NCBI RefSeq assembly: GCF_001949145.1
Contig: NW_019091704.1
Coordinates: forward strand, 146,053 to 177,127
Direction of reading: 5' to 3'
DNA: 31,075 bases
Source of the DNA: Acanthaster planci
Lineage: Eukaryota > Echinodermata > Asteroidea > Valvatida > Acanthasteridae
Shown here: positions 11,501 to 23,500 of the stretch, in pieces
How the letters are laid out: every line of letters starts with the position of its first letter
Position numbering within the stretch: position 1 is the stretch's first letter
Translations under genes and position numbers: made by a program
The notes under the pieces: model-generated
Databases searched by the model: none
What the model was told of the DNA's origin: nothing
The model's input: the letters and a program-made list of their open reading frames with translations, nothing else

Positions 11501-14500
11501 ACTTTAAAGACTCATTTCGCTTGCAACATACATATGCAAAAACTGTATGTTTTTAGATAGAAGTATTATGTAAGTTCAAGTTGTTGGGAAAATTGGCTTA
11601 AAAAGACTGGTTTATTAAAAATGACAGCCCATGTTGACTGATAATTTTTCAGTAACATTCTTTTATTAGTTTCCTGTCCGAGAGAGTGGGTTTGTCTGTG
11701 TTTGTCATGCTTGGGCCATGGTTTTATTTCTTAATTCAAAGGGTCGTCCAGGAGAAAGAGGGCCAGAAGGAGCTCGAGGATTAAAGGGAGAACCTGTGAG
11801 TATATGCTCCATGCATGATGTTTAAAAGCACAGGTTACTGATGGTACTCAGAAAACCAATTTCCACTGATCGATCTCATCAAACTTTACTCACCATACTC
11901 ATTTTTTTTCATAACCATTTTGGAATTCCTTAGAAGTGAAGTGTACATTATTAACTAAGAACAAATGTTTTCATGAGAAAGGAACATGACCCATTTGGAC
12001 ACATAGCACAGAAATAATGCTGGTGTTTTACTTGTTTCATGGATACATTCACTAGTTAAGAGGTGAACACAGAGGTATTATATACATCAAGTTAAATACA
12101 GAATTTTGCATTTTTAGGATAAAGTAAGATAAGTATATTGGAAAAACAATGGTGGTCTTTCAAGTCTTTGGGACACCAAACTAAATCCGTGTGTAGAACA
12201 CAATTATTTGGTCTTCTTGTAGTGATATCAATTTGAATTACAAATATCACTCAAACTCCATTCGACAATATTTGCTGCCCTGAACCTATTGCCATTTTTC
12301 TTGCATGGACTTTTTATTGCAATATTGTCATTGTTATTGATTTATTGTTGTTGTTTACATACAAAGCGGACATTTGCTGTTGTTTTCAAGAGTAGTCATC
12401 ACCCACTTGCATCTACAGTTACAGTATCTACAGTGTTTTCATTCATCTGTATTTACATTAATATAAATGGCATATGTTTGGATCAAGTTTCTGATTCCTT
12501 TGTAGGGAGAGACAGGACCAGTTGGTCCAGTTGGCCGAGATGGAATGCCAGGGCCAAGGGTAAGCTTTTTCAACAGTATAATGTTTATTTGCACAAGATT
12601 TGTTGTACATCTTGTATTTCCAGACTAAAAAGCTAATTTTGAGTTGTTTTTTTTTATGTCTCGATATGCAGTTGAAACTTTAGACATTTTTGCTCAAAGC
12701 CAGTATTTAGAGCCACGGGTAAAGTGCTCAGAAGTTGCATTAGGCTGTAATTTTCATAATAACATTTAGATTAAATTTGCACTTAATTATTATTATTATG
12801 ATTTATGAAATATTTGTTGCAGAAAGCTAGAAGGCTGACACTGTACAATTACAAGAAAATAATAAATTAAACAGGAAAAATGAACCTTACTATGTACATT
12901 ACATTAAGAATCTTTATATTAAAGAGTTCTTTAAAGACATAAAAATAGATGAAGCAATATTTTTGTTACATCCCTCCTTTATGAGACACAAAAGTAACTG
13001 TCACTCTTTATTAACGCAACTAAAGAAAGGTAGACATAAAACCAGAACCTGAGTGTGACATATAGACTGTTGCATCTGTTTGACAGTGTTGACTACGTTT
13101 GCCATTAGCCATAGATAAATGGTTACGAGCAATTCAGGAATAATGTGGAAATCACGACATGTTCCACAGTTCTTTCCCAGTAGATACTTAGTCCTTTTGA
13201 AAGGGTTCTTAGTCTCTAAATACTGTTACTCTCTAATCTGCCCTTGATGTATTTTGATTTATTTGATATTGAGTCGTGTACACCCATATAATATTGCTTA
13301 CGTGCTGTTTTTTGGCAGGGTTTACCAGGTCCTGTTGGGCTTACAGGTCCCCTTGGTGAAGATGGAGACAAAGGAGACACTGGCTCACCTGGATCAAAGG
13401 GCTCAAAGGGAGAGAGGGGTATTGAGGTATGTGTGCCAAGCACTTGAACTGATCAGATATATCTACATCACTACTGCATGCTAGTCGTTCTTATTGAAGT
13501 AGAATACAGTTTTTCAATAGGAATTAGCATTGCAGGGGTAAATTGGCTGAAAGATTGGTAAAACACTGTTGAAGTTGTCCCATGTGGGAGTAAAAAATAG
13601 TGCAGCTGGATTACACTACAATCCTTTAAAAAATGTGTATTAAATAAAAGCGAAAGTATTAAACAAGGTCGTGAAAATCGTGGCAACATCTTGTCTCTTC
13701 TTATTTAAGAGTTGCTTTGGGATCAGTAGTACATTTTTATTTGTTTAAATTAACTGCAGTGTTTCTGCAAAGTTTCTCTAAACAAGTTATATACTGTTTG
13801 TTTTAAGAGATAGAAAAGAAAAGTATTAAACATTTCAGGTTTGTTAAAGGTTATTTACAGGTCCACTTGTAAACTCAACAATATTATCGTTTATACTTTT
13901 GTCATTTAAATTCAGGGACCAATGGGCCTGCGTGGAGAACGAGGTTCTCTTGGAGAACCTGGTCCACCGGTAAGTAAATAATAGTAAATAAAAAGATACC
14001 ACCTGTTTCTTCCCCAACCAAAAAGAGTTAAATCATGCTTTAGCAAGTTGCAATATTGACACGCTTCTGTGAGATGTTTTGTTGGCATGCATAAATACAA
14101 TTCAAGTCAGCGGATATTGAGTAAGAGGGAAAAACATTTGCAAAAAACAATGACTCAACACACCATAGAAAGCTGGTGCCCTCCCCCCATCAGATACTGA
14201 TTCCCTCCCCCCATCAGATACTGATTCCCTCCCCCATGCTCCCCACTAGTGAAATCCTAGCCACTGCCCCCCATACAAGCTCCTGGTGCCCCAGGTTTTT
14301 AGTTATTCTGTCATGTTGTCGAGAAATGCATCCATGATCCATGAAAACAGTAACAAAAAAAAGGGAAAGACGCAAGTTCTTCTTTAATGATGAGTTTTGG
14401 CTCACCATTGGCAGCGTCCCTTGTATGTCTCACGCATGCACCCTGTTATTTTAGAACGTGCTATGCACTCTGTTGGGTGAGGGTGGAGAAATTTAACCAT

Positions 14501-17500
14501 GACAATGCCTGTGGTGTTTTAAGGCTAAATTCAGCGCATTTGATGTTCATTTCAAGTTAGTGTCAATTCAAATCGGCCAATGCCAGAAATGGTTCACGCA
14601 CACGCTAAGTAACCAGACCCTCCCCACTCACACATAAACAGGCATGCTTAAACTCAGACAATCCTGGACAAAATTGTTGCGACACTTGGCAATAGCCATA
14701 CACTCTCCAGCCCCCTCCCCCACTCCCTTGGTCAAAGTTGTCATGTCCAGCCGGAGCATAGACCATGTGAATAGACCCAACATTGAAAGGGGATCTGGGG
14801 GTTGGAGGCCAAACAAGATTTGTCCAGGATTGTAGCAATCCAGTTGAGCGCTAACTTGTAGCTGGACCTTGTTCCAGTAACGAAACAAATGTGCATACAC
14901 TTGATCAGATCAGTATTGGACTTATGTATCAATAATGAGTCACTGTCACTTCATATTCAATGGTTAAGCTGGTGCTTCTCCCCCTCCCCCAAGTAAAACC
15001 TCAGTTACACCACTAATGGGTTGATGGGTTGATGGGTTAGTGGAGCTGCCACTGGACTCATGGTACCCCCTATTATAAACTGAAACTGTCATTGTACCTG
15101 TAGTTGGAGTAACCCATGATGAACTCACTTTCTTTTCAAAGACATAGACATATTCTTGATTGGTTAACCACTTCCTGCCGGGGACTCCGGAATCAGAGAC
15201 ATATGGTTTATATGCGTGGCCGGGGTCTCCAAACTCGGACAAAGGAAACAGGGCCCTGTAACAAAAGACCGTACTCCGAACAAAAGACCAGGCTGCTGGG
15301 CATTACCAACATTTTTCACTCTCAAAAGTGGTGATAATCCAGCCTTGTTTTGAAACCGTATACCAGGGTTTGGGGCATTGAGAGCAAGCGGATTACCACT
15401 GGGGACAAAAGCGCTCCACCACCGCAGGGATGAACCACACAGCACCACTGCACGCTAATCTGGCCCCTATTGAAAAGAGGTCAGCAGTGCACTAAGCCAG
15501 GTTCATGAACAAAAGACAGTTATATAACATCGCACAATCTGGGCTCTGTTTACAAGGCTGCAGGCCTGGCTGAAATACTTGGGTGTCAATGAAGGTCACC
15601 TGTCAACTTAGAGTAGTGCCTAAAGATTACTTCGTGCGGCTATAAACAATCGTTAAGTGAAATGATGAATTTTTGAAGGATTTTGAAAACGGAAAAAATG
15701 ATAGTCATGCCGACCCAGCATCATCAACATTGAAAAATGCCCTGGCACGAAGTGGTTAATTAGAGTAACCCATCCAATGAAAGCTGATCATTTTGGGTCC
15801 ACACTCTACAAAAATACATAAAACAAAATATGTACAAGATGTCATGACAACAATAAATGAATAAAAATGAGAACTGATTGAGAAATTAGCAAATTGCTGA
15901 AATAAAAGATGATATTAAATCAAAACATACCCCTCCTTCCAGCTCATCTTATTATTCAAAATCATCATAAAGAGATAAGGCAAGACAAGAGTAGTTATTA
16001 AAATCAATGAAAATAATCTTATAATGTTCTTGAAGAAGCAAACCACCACCACCCCCCCCCACCAAAAAAACTCCCCAAAGACAATTAAAATAAGAATGCC
16101 CACTTAGCACCCACAACTCTGGCGAGACACCAGGTAAACTTATTTCATATATAGTGAATTCAATTATACAGTATTTGGTAGTCATAAATACCTCAGATAG
16201 TTTTTCTATTCAACAATGCGTAATGTGACCATGTATTAACATTTGCTAATGCCCACTGAGGTGACCCTGCACACAGAAAGCACCATATATGAGTCCATAT
16301 ATGGAAATTCTTCTGTTCAACTTGCACAAGGAATATACCATACTAATGGATGGGGGTGTCTGGGATAATGAAAGTAAAATTGTAGAACACAATCATTGGA
16401 AATCTATTATATATTGATTTCATTTGACTCTCTGACTAAAGAAGGCAGTTATGAATGGGAATAAATTTGTGATTGTAATGTTTAAGACTGGTTCAGGAGA
16501 ATGGACGTGACTAATACCCCAGCCGCGGGCAAGGACATGAGTCTCATCCATTTTCCTGAACCGGCCTTAAATGTATGTTTAAAACCGGCCAAGCACATAT
16601 TTATTCTCTTTTTCAAGAATACAATATTTTATATTAAAAGAAACAATGTACAGGTTAAAGCACAGTCTTGAAGACCATCATGATGAGTCGACAATTGCAA
16701 ATGAATCAATGAAGAATCTCGAAGGAATACAAGACATCTCTTGACTGATGGTTACCTATTTATTTTAGATGTTAGGACTTACAATTGTTTGTAATTTATC
16801 TGTTTTCACATACTAGGGAGAAGATGGTGATCCAGGTGTACCAGGGGAAATGGGTCTAAGAGGTCCCAAGGTATGCAATATCTTCTTGTTTTTTATCATA
16901 ACACTCTTGTGAGTGTTTTTCCTTAATTAAGCAAATGCTTCAATTGTCATTAGCATTTTTTTCTTTTGTAGGGTGAGGAAGGCCCAACTGGTACGCCTGG
17001 CTCTCCAGGACCAATTGGGGTGCAAGGTCTACCAGGCTCTAACGGACCCAAGGGAGATAAAGGTGATCCTGGGATCACTGTAAGTATGCATATGCATTCT
17101 AACCAAGTTGTGGAAGACTCATGCTAACAATGGCACTAGGGTGGATCAGGCTGGTGGAAATGTGAAAGGACATTTGTGAAAACAGTGGTTGAACCCCACA
17201 TCATTGAGAAGGAAGTACTTGTTCTCAATTGTAATTTGAAATATTTGCAGAAGTTTGAGCACCATCAAATAAAGAATTTTCTGGAGAAATTTCACCCGAT
17301 GTAACAAACTAACATGGAAGTTTGACTTGTAAAGATTTTGTGTGTGACATATTTAATCAGCACTAAAGTGGAAGAATGAGGACAAGAATGAATAACAAAA
17401 ACACAACTATTTACTCAACTGATACATTGCCAAAATTTTGCATTACTATGAGCAAAACATGTGTGCCAGTGATAAAGAGTAACAAGTTATCAAGAAGCAG

Positions 17501-20500
17501 TTATTTATCTAGCCTTGTAATATACTTAAGTTTTTCTGCCTTGAATAATGTAGGGTCTGCCTGGTCGGATTGGTCTGCGTGGTGAGAGAGGACCACCTGG
17601 TGCTGAGGTGAGTGCAGCAGCTCCATTTATGAGCTTGGAAATTAAAGTAGTTAAGACATAGTAAGCCAGCACTTGTGGCTTCCAGTCCTGTCCAGGAAAT
17701 CTTTGAAAGCTTTCCCCAAACACTCTGGATATACTGAGTATACAGCATTGTCTGTTTTAAAGAAGAATGTGGAAAGTGGGGTTGAAAGATTGTTCAGAGT
17801 CCAAAATGGTGCGTATGTGTGGTTGTTTTACATTTGATGTTTTTATGTGTATGCATGGTTGTTTGTATTTCTACAAATGTCTTGAGGCAGTTTTTCAAAT
17901 CAATTGATGCTTTGCCAGATGAGCCATTTCTTTGCTATTAATTCCACTTGTACTCCTTCCTGTTATCAGTAAGTGGCATTTTAGTGAATCTCCTTGTCCT
18001 TTGTGTTTTAAGGGTGCCCAAGGTCTACCAGGACGGAGAGGAAATGACGGTACTATGGGCCAAAAGGTATGTCTCATGGGGTGCCATCTCCAACAAACGG
18101 TGAAGCAAATAAAGAGTTTAATTTGCTGTGGTCAGTTCATTTCTTTTAAAACAAAAAATTGATTTCAAAGAATACATTTTGCAGTATGATTGTCAGACCT
18201 GTTAATAGAAAATTGAGTTTTGTGATTGAACTTTGAAATATTACAGTGCCATATTTATAATTTTCAATCGAGTGTGAGTGAACGTTTTGCTGAATACTGT
18301 AAATCACATACAGATGCAGTCCTTTGGTAAGTTGCAATCAAGCATGATCAAGGACTTACTGGGTTGAGTCAATTCAGTAATTGAATACTCAACCTCCCAG
18401 TTGATCATTTGGTTGTACCAAATTATTTCAAAGCAGATATATGAGTATTTTTACATAAATATGAAAAACTAAACAAGAAACTTTTTGCATGCATTCAGCT
18501 GCCCTTGAACAATTAAAAAACATTATATTTGAAATGTGCTTTAGAATGCAATTTTGTGCCCAAATAAATAAATTTTTTCTGGGTTTTTTTTTCACCTCCA
18601 ATTTCAAAAATAAAGTTATTCAATGACGAATCAAATATCCAATTAATCAGAAACCCCCCCCAGAAAGACTCAATCAAAGCTACAAACACTGGGTACCAAT
18701 TAATCAGAATCATTATTGTTAAGGTAGCAAATGAAATTTGATGAGAAAGCCACTTATCTATTATATTAGCAAGTTTTCTTTGTTGCTGATAATATTTGAC
18801 AGATTAACATCAACTTCTTATTATCCAAAGGGTGAAAAAGGATCTGTTGGCATCCCAGGACGAGTTGGAAGGACAGGACCCCCAGTAGGTTTACAGATAG
18901 GTTTATTTCATTTCCATAAATTAGAACTCATTTTATTTTGTGGATGCAGAAACAATGTGTGGTAACACAAACTTTGAAACAATGATTCTAATGCATTGTG
19001 GCTGAAGTCATATATACTTCATGAAGTTTGTCTCTTAGAGAAGCTGAGTGCTGTTGGTTTATGCTGACGAAGATTGAAATATCTCACATGACTTTTGTCA
19101 GACCTCTCAAAGATCCCAAAGCTTAGATGTCAATCCCAATGTTCAGAAACATCATTTTGAGTTAATGAAGTAGGCAAGTAGTTCATACGAGGCTTGGTGT
19201 GTTGACTTCGGCCCTGTGCATATGTTTTTGCCTCTTAATGGATATGAGGTTGAGTTGATATGATGTAGTTGGGCTAACTCACCTTTTCACGTTGATCATA
19301 TGTGGTTGAGTGCACCTTACATGAGGTTTGGCAGCATTCCTTCAAGTTGTTGAAGGCTTTGCATGCCATAAGGAAATTTTCCCAAGTGCTATTAGTTTTC
19401 ATAATATGGATTTGTATATGAGTTTTCTTTCTGTCATTTGTCAGGGTTCCAAAGGTGATGCTGGCAACAAAGGGGAGCCAGGCAGTCCCGGTTTCCCTGG
19501 CCCCATTGGACCCCCTGGGCCTGAAGGACCACAGGGTCCTAAGGGTAATCCAGTAAGTTAAAGAAATAAGTGCTGTCTAAGTTACATGCATATCTCTTCA
19601 CATATTTTCTCCTCACTGTTAAAGGGTCTATGAAGACCTCTGTAGACAAAATGTTACTTATTTGTTTAAAATATTCACGAGTATGCCAGTTACATGATAG
19701 GGGAGGTAAATATGGAATACAATTCCTTTTGTTGTGGTTAATTTTACTGACCGCTTAAATGAATGTTTTAATCCTGACAGATGATGGTGTTTTGTGTGAC
19801 TTACATTTGAGACCCCACAATTATAGTCAGGGAACCTTTTGGTATGTCTGGAATGAAGAGAAACACGGACATTGGACATGTACGAGTTACGTGCCCGTGG
19901 AATGTTTTGAGCATAAAGTACACGTCCATGTACATGTCCACATATATGATGCCCACGCACGCCCTGTAAAAGTATGTGCCCATGCAGTACAACCACCATA
20001 TGGGCAGTCACACATGAGTATATTGAGTGGAAAGCCAGGGCTGATTTGGAAGCATTTCTTGCCCTTTGTTATCTGCATTTCATAAAAGCTCCTCTTCAAT
20101 TTTATTCACAGGCTTTCTTTGATTTCCCAAAGACTCTAGGCGCAGTATCTGACTTCATTAGCAATTGTTTAAATTTAATCCCAAACAAGTCGTACATGTT
20201 CTGAAGAAAACACAGTGGCCAGTAATGCGCACTGCACAGTTTGGAGAAAACAGTGTGGCTGGACATGCGCACTGCACAGTTTGGAGAAAACAGTGTGGCT
20301 GGACATGCACACTGCACAGTTTGGAGAAGACAGTGTGGCCGGTCATGCACACTGCACAGTTTGGAGAAGACAGTGTGGCCAGTAATGCGCACTGCACAGT
20401 TTAGAGAAGACAGTGTGGCCGGTAATGCGCACTGCACAGTTCGGAGAAAACACTATGGCCGGTAATGCGCACTGCACAGTTCGGAGAAAACACTATGGCC

Positions 20501-23500
20501 GGTAATGCGCACTGCACAGTTTGGAGAAAACACTGTGGCCGGTAATGCGCACTGCACAGTTTGGAGAAAACACTGTGGCCGTTAATGAGCACTGCACAGT
20601 TCGGAGAAAACACTGTGGCCGTTAATGAGCACTGCACAGTTTGGAGAAAACACTGTGGCCGTTAATGCGCACTGCACAGTTTGGAGCTAGCTGCCAGTCC
20701 TGACCATTTGGCTCTGCTCAGCTGACATTCAATGTCCAAATTCATCTAAATTTTGCTTCGATTGGAAAGTTATGCAGGCTTGTCCAATCTTTATAGGTGT
20801 TGCTGCAGGCCGCAGCAACAAATCAGGCGAGCATGATCTCTAAACTCGCCCAAAAATCGGACCTTATTTCCAAACATGACCCATGACAAGCATTGACGTG
20901 CTAGCAGCACACAACAATGTCATCTCAAATATGCAAATTTTCTGTGTTAATGTGATACCTTTCAGGGGCAGGGCAGTTTCGCCCAAAATATTTGTTTTAA
21001 TTTTTTCCCACTTGTTACTAAAAACAACGACTTTTACATTCTGGATATTGTTTTAAAAACACACAAGTTTCAATTTTAACTAATAAAAACCACCTTTCAT
21101 GGGCCCTTTAAACATTAATTCACTAATGTATGTATGTAATTCTTGCATTCGATATCTTGTTTACTATATACTGAAAATCAGTCTTCTTTTACTTCACCTG
21201 TATTCTGACTTTTCAATGTTCCTTTCCTTCTTTACAGGGACCCATTGGTTTCCCAGGTGAACCTGGAGAAGCTGGTGATGCTGGAACACCTGTAAGTAAC
21301 CCTAAACACATACTGTACTGCAAATAAAGTTTGACATGTCTTGCTTTTTGGGTGTCCATCTAAACAAATTGAGTAACTAAGTTTGTAAAATTGAGGTCTT
21401 TTGTCAACTTTCTAACACAACACTGAATAGAGTGGCCCAGGATTAGGTAGGGATTTATACAAAATATTGTGGGTAAGGCATAGTTGAAGCTGAGGCTAAT
21501 CACACTCAACTGTCTGCATCATGCACCAACACGCAATGCAGGAATGAAAATATGCTTTGCCAATAATGTTGCTTTCTTGGCCTTGTAAACATAGTTCATT
21601 TGTTTAATGAATGGAGAAGTTGAGTTCTCACCTGGAAGAAGTAAATTTTAAGGAAAACGTAGATTTGCTTGGATGGATCAATCTATCATACACCATTCTC
21701 ATGCACCATGATACAGCGACTGGCTTCTCACCCCTAAACAAGAGCGTCGCAATTCACTGCTCTATTGCAGAAAATGAGGTTGGTAAACTGCAGCAGGTCC
21801 AGAATACTGCAGCTCATCTGGTTTTAAATCATCTTGCAGAGGGCAAAGCTCGCTGCTTTTACATCAGCTTCTCTGGTTACGTGTCAGAAAAAGGATCATA
21901 TTCAAAATTCTTCTGACCACATACAAGGCCATTCATGGTCACTCTCCTCAATATATATCTGACTTAACTTGGTTTACTGCCCTGGAATTTGTGTTCCTGT
22001 AATGAAGTCTGCCTATATCCTCCACCCGTAAAATGCCCACAGAGTTCTGTGGTGAGCGATGCTTCTCTCATGCCATCTGCAACCAATGGAACAGTTTGCA
22101 AACCAAACTCCAACAAACAGACTCCCAGAACAGTTTAAGTCTCCTTTTAAGATTCATTTATTTTCAACTTGAGTTACCTTTGTACTTTTGAGAGCCTTCA
22201 CTGTTTGTTTTACTTAAATGTACGCCTGTTGTTTTAACCAATTTTTTACTTGGCAATACATGTCACTTATTTCAAGTTGTACTTAAAATTAAGTAATCTT
22301 GTAATTCTCTTAATGTTGTAAGTAATTTTGAATTTTGTTCTAATCTTGCATTCTAAATTGCACCTTAATTTTGGTTTCTCTTGTTTAATTTTATGTATTT
22401 ATCGTCCTGGTTTTATTGTTCTTGTGAGGCACTTTGGGGTATTTTACATAAGGTGCCATAAAAATGTATTATTATCATTAATATTATTGCTTTTCAGAAG
22501 TCCTGTGTTTATTATTTTAGTTATTTCATTCTAATGAGTTGGCATTTGGATTTTTTTAAATAAGTAAGAAGTACATCAGCTGAGAGAGTTACCCCTCTGG
22601 ATGGAAACAATTATTTTTTAGACGTGGTTTGGATTTGTTGGTATTTTTGTTTTTATTCTGTATGCGCCAATGGCAAATATTGCAGCTTCTTAGATGCTTT
22701 TGTGCACGTCGGTACATACTGTCATAGATGTGCATGTTTATTAACTTGGCATACTTTTCTTCCTGTGTTTTTGTTGTAGGGCAGACCGGGCGATCCAGGA
22801 GAAGATGGAGAGGATGGTGACCCAGGACGACCTGTGAGTAGTGTTGGATGATTCACTGATTTAGGATCCACTTATGATATAAGAAGTGGTTGATTGTTGG
22901 GCATCCACTAACATGTCAACTGCTAGGTGATAAGTTACTTGTGGTTGTGTGTGATTACTGTCATCAGAAAGTATATATGGACATGAGCTTATAGCATAAG
23001 TGATTGCTGGATGTAACCGGTAGTAATTTCCTTTCATGTCAGAAATGTACATTTCAATCAATTACATTATTGTAGCTGCAATTAATGTTTCTTAGAAATA
23101 ATTTTTCTTCAACTGTATATTCTTTTTCAGTGTGTGAAAAGTCTTTCACCTATTAGGTTAAATGCATTGGAAGTGCACTTTTTAAACAATTAGAATTATC
23201 CATGCTTTCCTGAACAACTGAGGGCGCTATTGCTGTGAAGTCATCTGGGGAGCACAGAATTCAGTGCATAAGCTTTTCAGTTCAAATGGTGAACCCAGAA
23301 TTTACTTACTGAAACCATTTCTAAAAAAGGGATTGATTCTCGCTTATTTCTTTGCATGTAAACAGTAATGAATCAGCAAAAAAGAAAACACTGAGTCCAG
23401 CAAAATCTACAAAAATGAAATGTAGCATTGAGGCTTCTTCTTTAGATGACATCAGAGTTTGCGCATGAATATCAAAATAAATGAGTCCTGGCCTTGAATT

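Larger units (their letters stand above)
9870..13915. other. Run of introns between exons 4 and 11, nothing else recognised
   Basis: Introns 9870-10467, 10558-10853, 10908-11377, 11432-11741, 11796-12505, 12560-13318 and 13427-13915 (296 to 759 bp) are AT-rich with normal GT/AG ends. I saw no transposon, tandem repeat or additional exon in them. The intron at 12560-13318 includes a short ATT-rich patch near 12790. Confidence 0.7.
13970..16816. other. 2.8-kb intron with low-complexity and transposon insertions
   Basis: Holds a C-rich direct repeat (14177-14238), a short inverted-repeat element (14658-14833), TTGATGGG repeats (15014-15040), a TTAA-type MITE (15164-15759), a poly-C patch near 16050 and an imperfect hairpin (16484-16568). 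The parts 15760-16480 and 16570-16816 are AT-rich without further recognisable content. No exon seen. Confidence 0.75.
17080..19444. other. Introns between exons 13 and 17, largely featureless
   Basis: Introns 17080-17553, 17608-18012, 18067-18830 and 18885-19444 are AT-rich. Apart from a hairpin at 18344-18408 I recognise no element, tandem repeat or extra exon in them. Confidence 0.7.
19553..21237. other. 1.7-kb intron with a minisatellite
   Basis: Contains an inverted repeat (19873-19940), the 40-bp tandem array (20202-20687) and a small TTGCTGC/GCAGCAA palindrome (20800-20818). The stretch 20690-21237 shows no recognised element. No exon seen. Confidence 0.75.

Noticed and set aside
13319-13426. 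Assignment of the gene to type V/XI collagen from the charged GDKG...GSKG stretch
   Set aside because: Charged triplets of this kind recur in many fibrillar chains and the diagnostic propeptides are outside the window.
16043-16060. Poly-C runs (also near 7226 and 24507)
   Set aside because: Simple homopolymer tracts with no associated structure; possibly sequencing-prone.
19526-19546. GPQGPKG in exon 17 as collagenase site (spacing from GFPGER close to that of human alpha1(I))
   Set aside because: The residue after the scissile Gly would be Pro, which blocks cleavage by known collagenases; the spacing match is probably coincidence.
20102-20637. Long open frames on both strands over the minisatellite, resembling repeat proteins
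   Set aside because: A 40-bp unit free of stops in all frames gives open frames automatically with a 120-bp peptide period. There is no start context, no flanking coding signal and no matching splice structure.
20202-20687. CRISPR-like array
   Set aside because: The units are continuous 40-bp repeats with no unique spacers, inside an intron of an animal gene.
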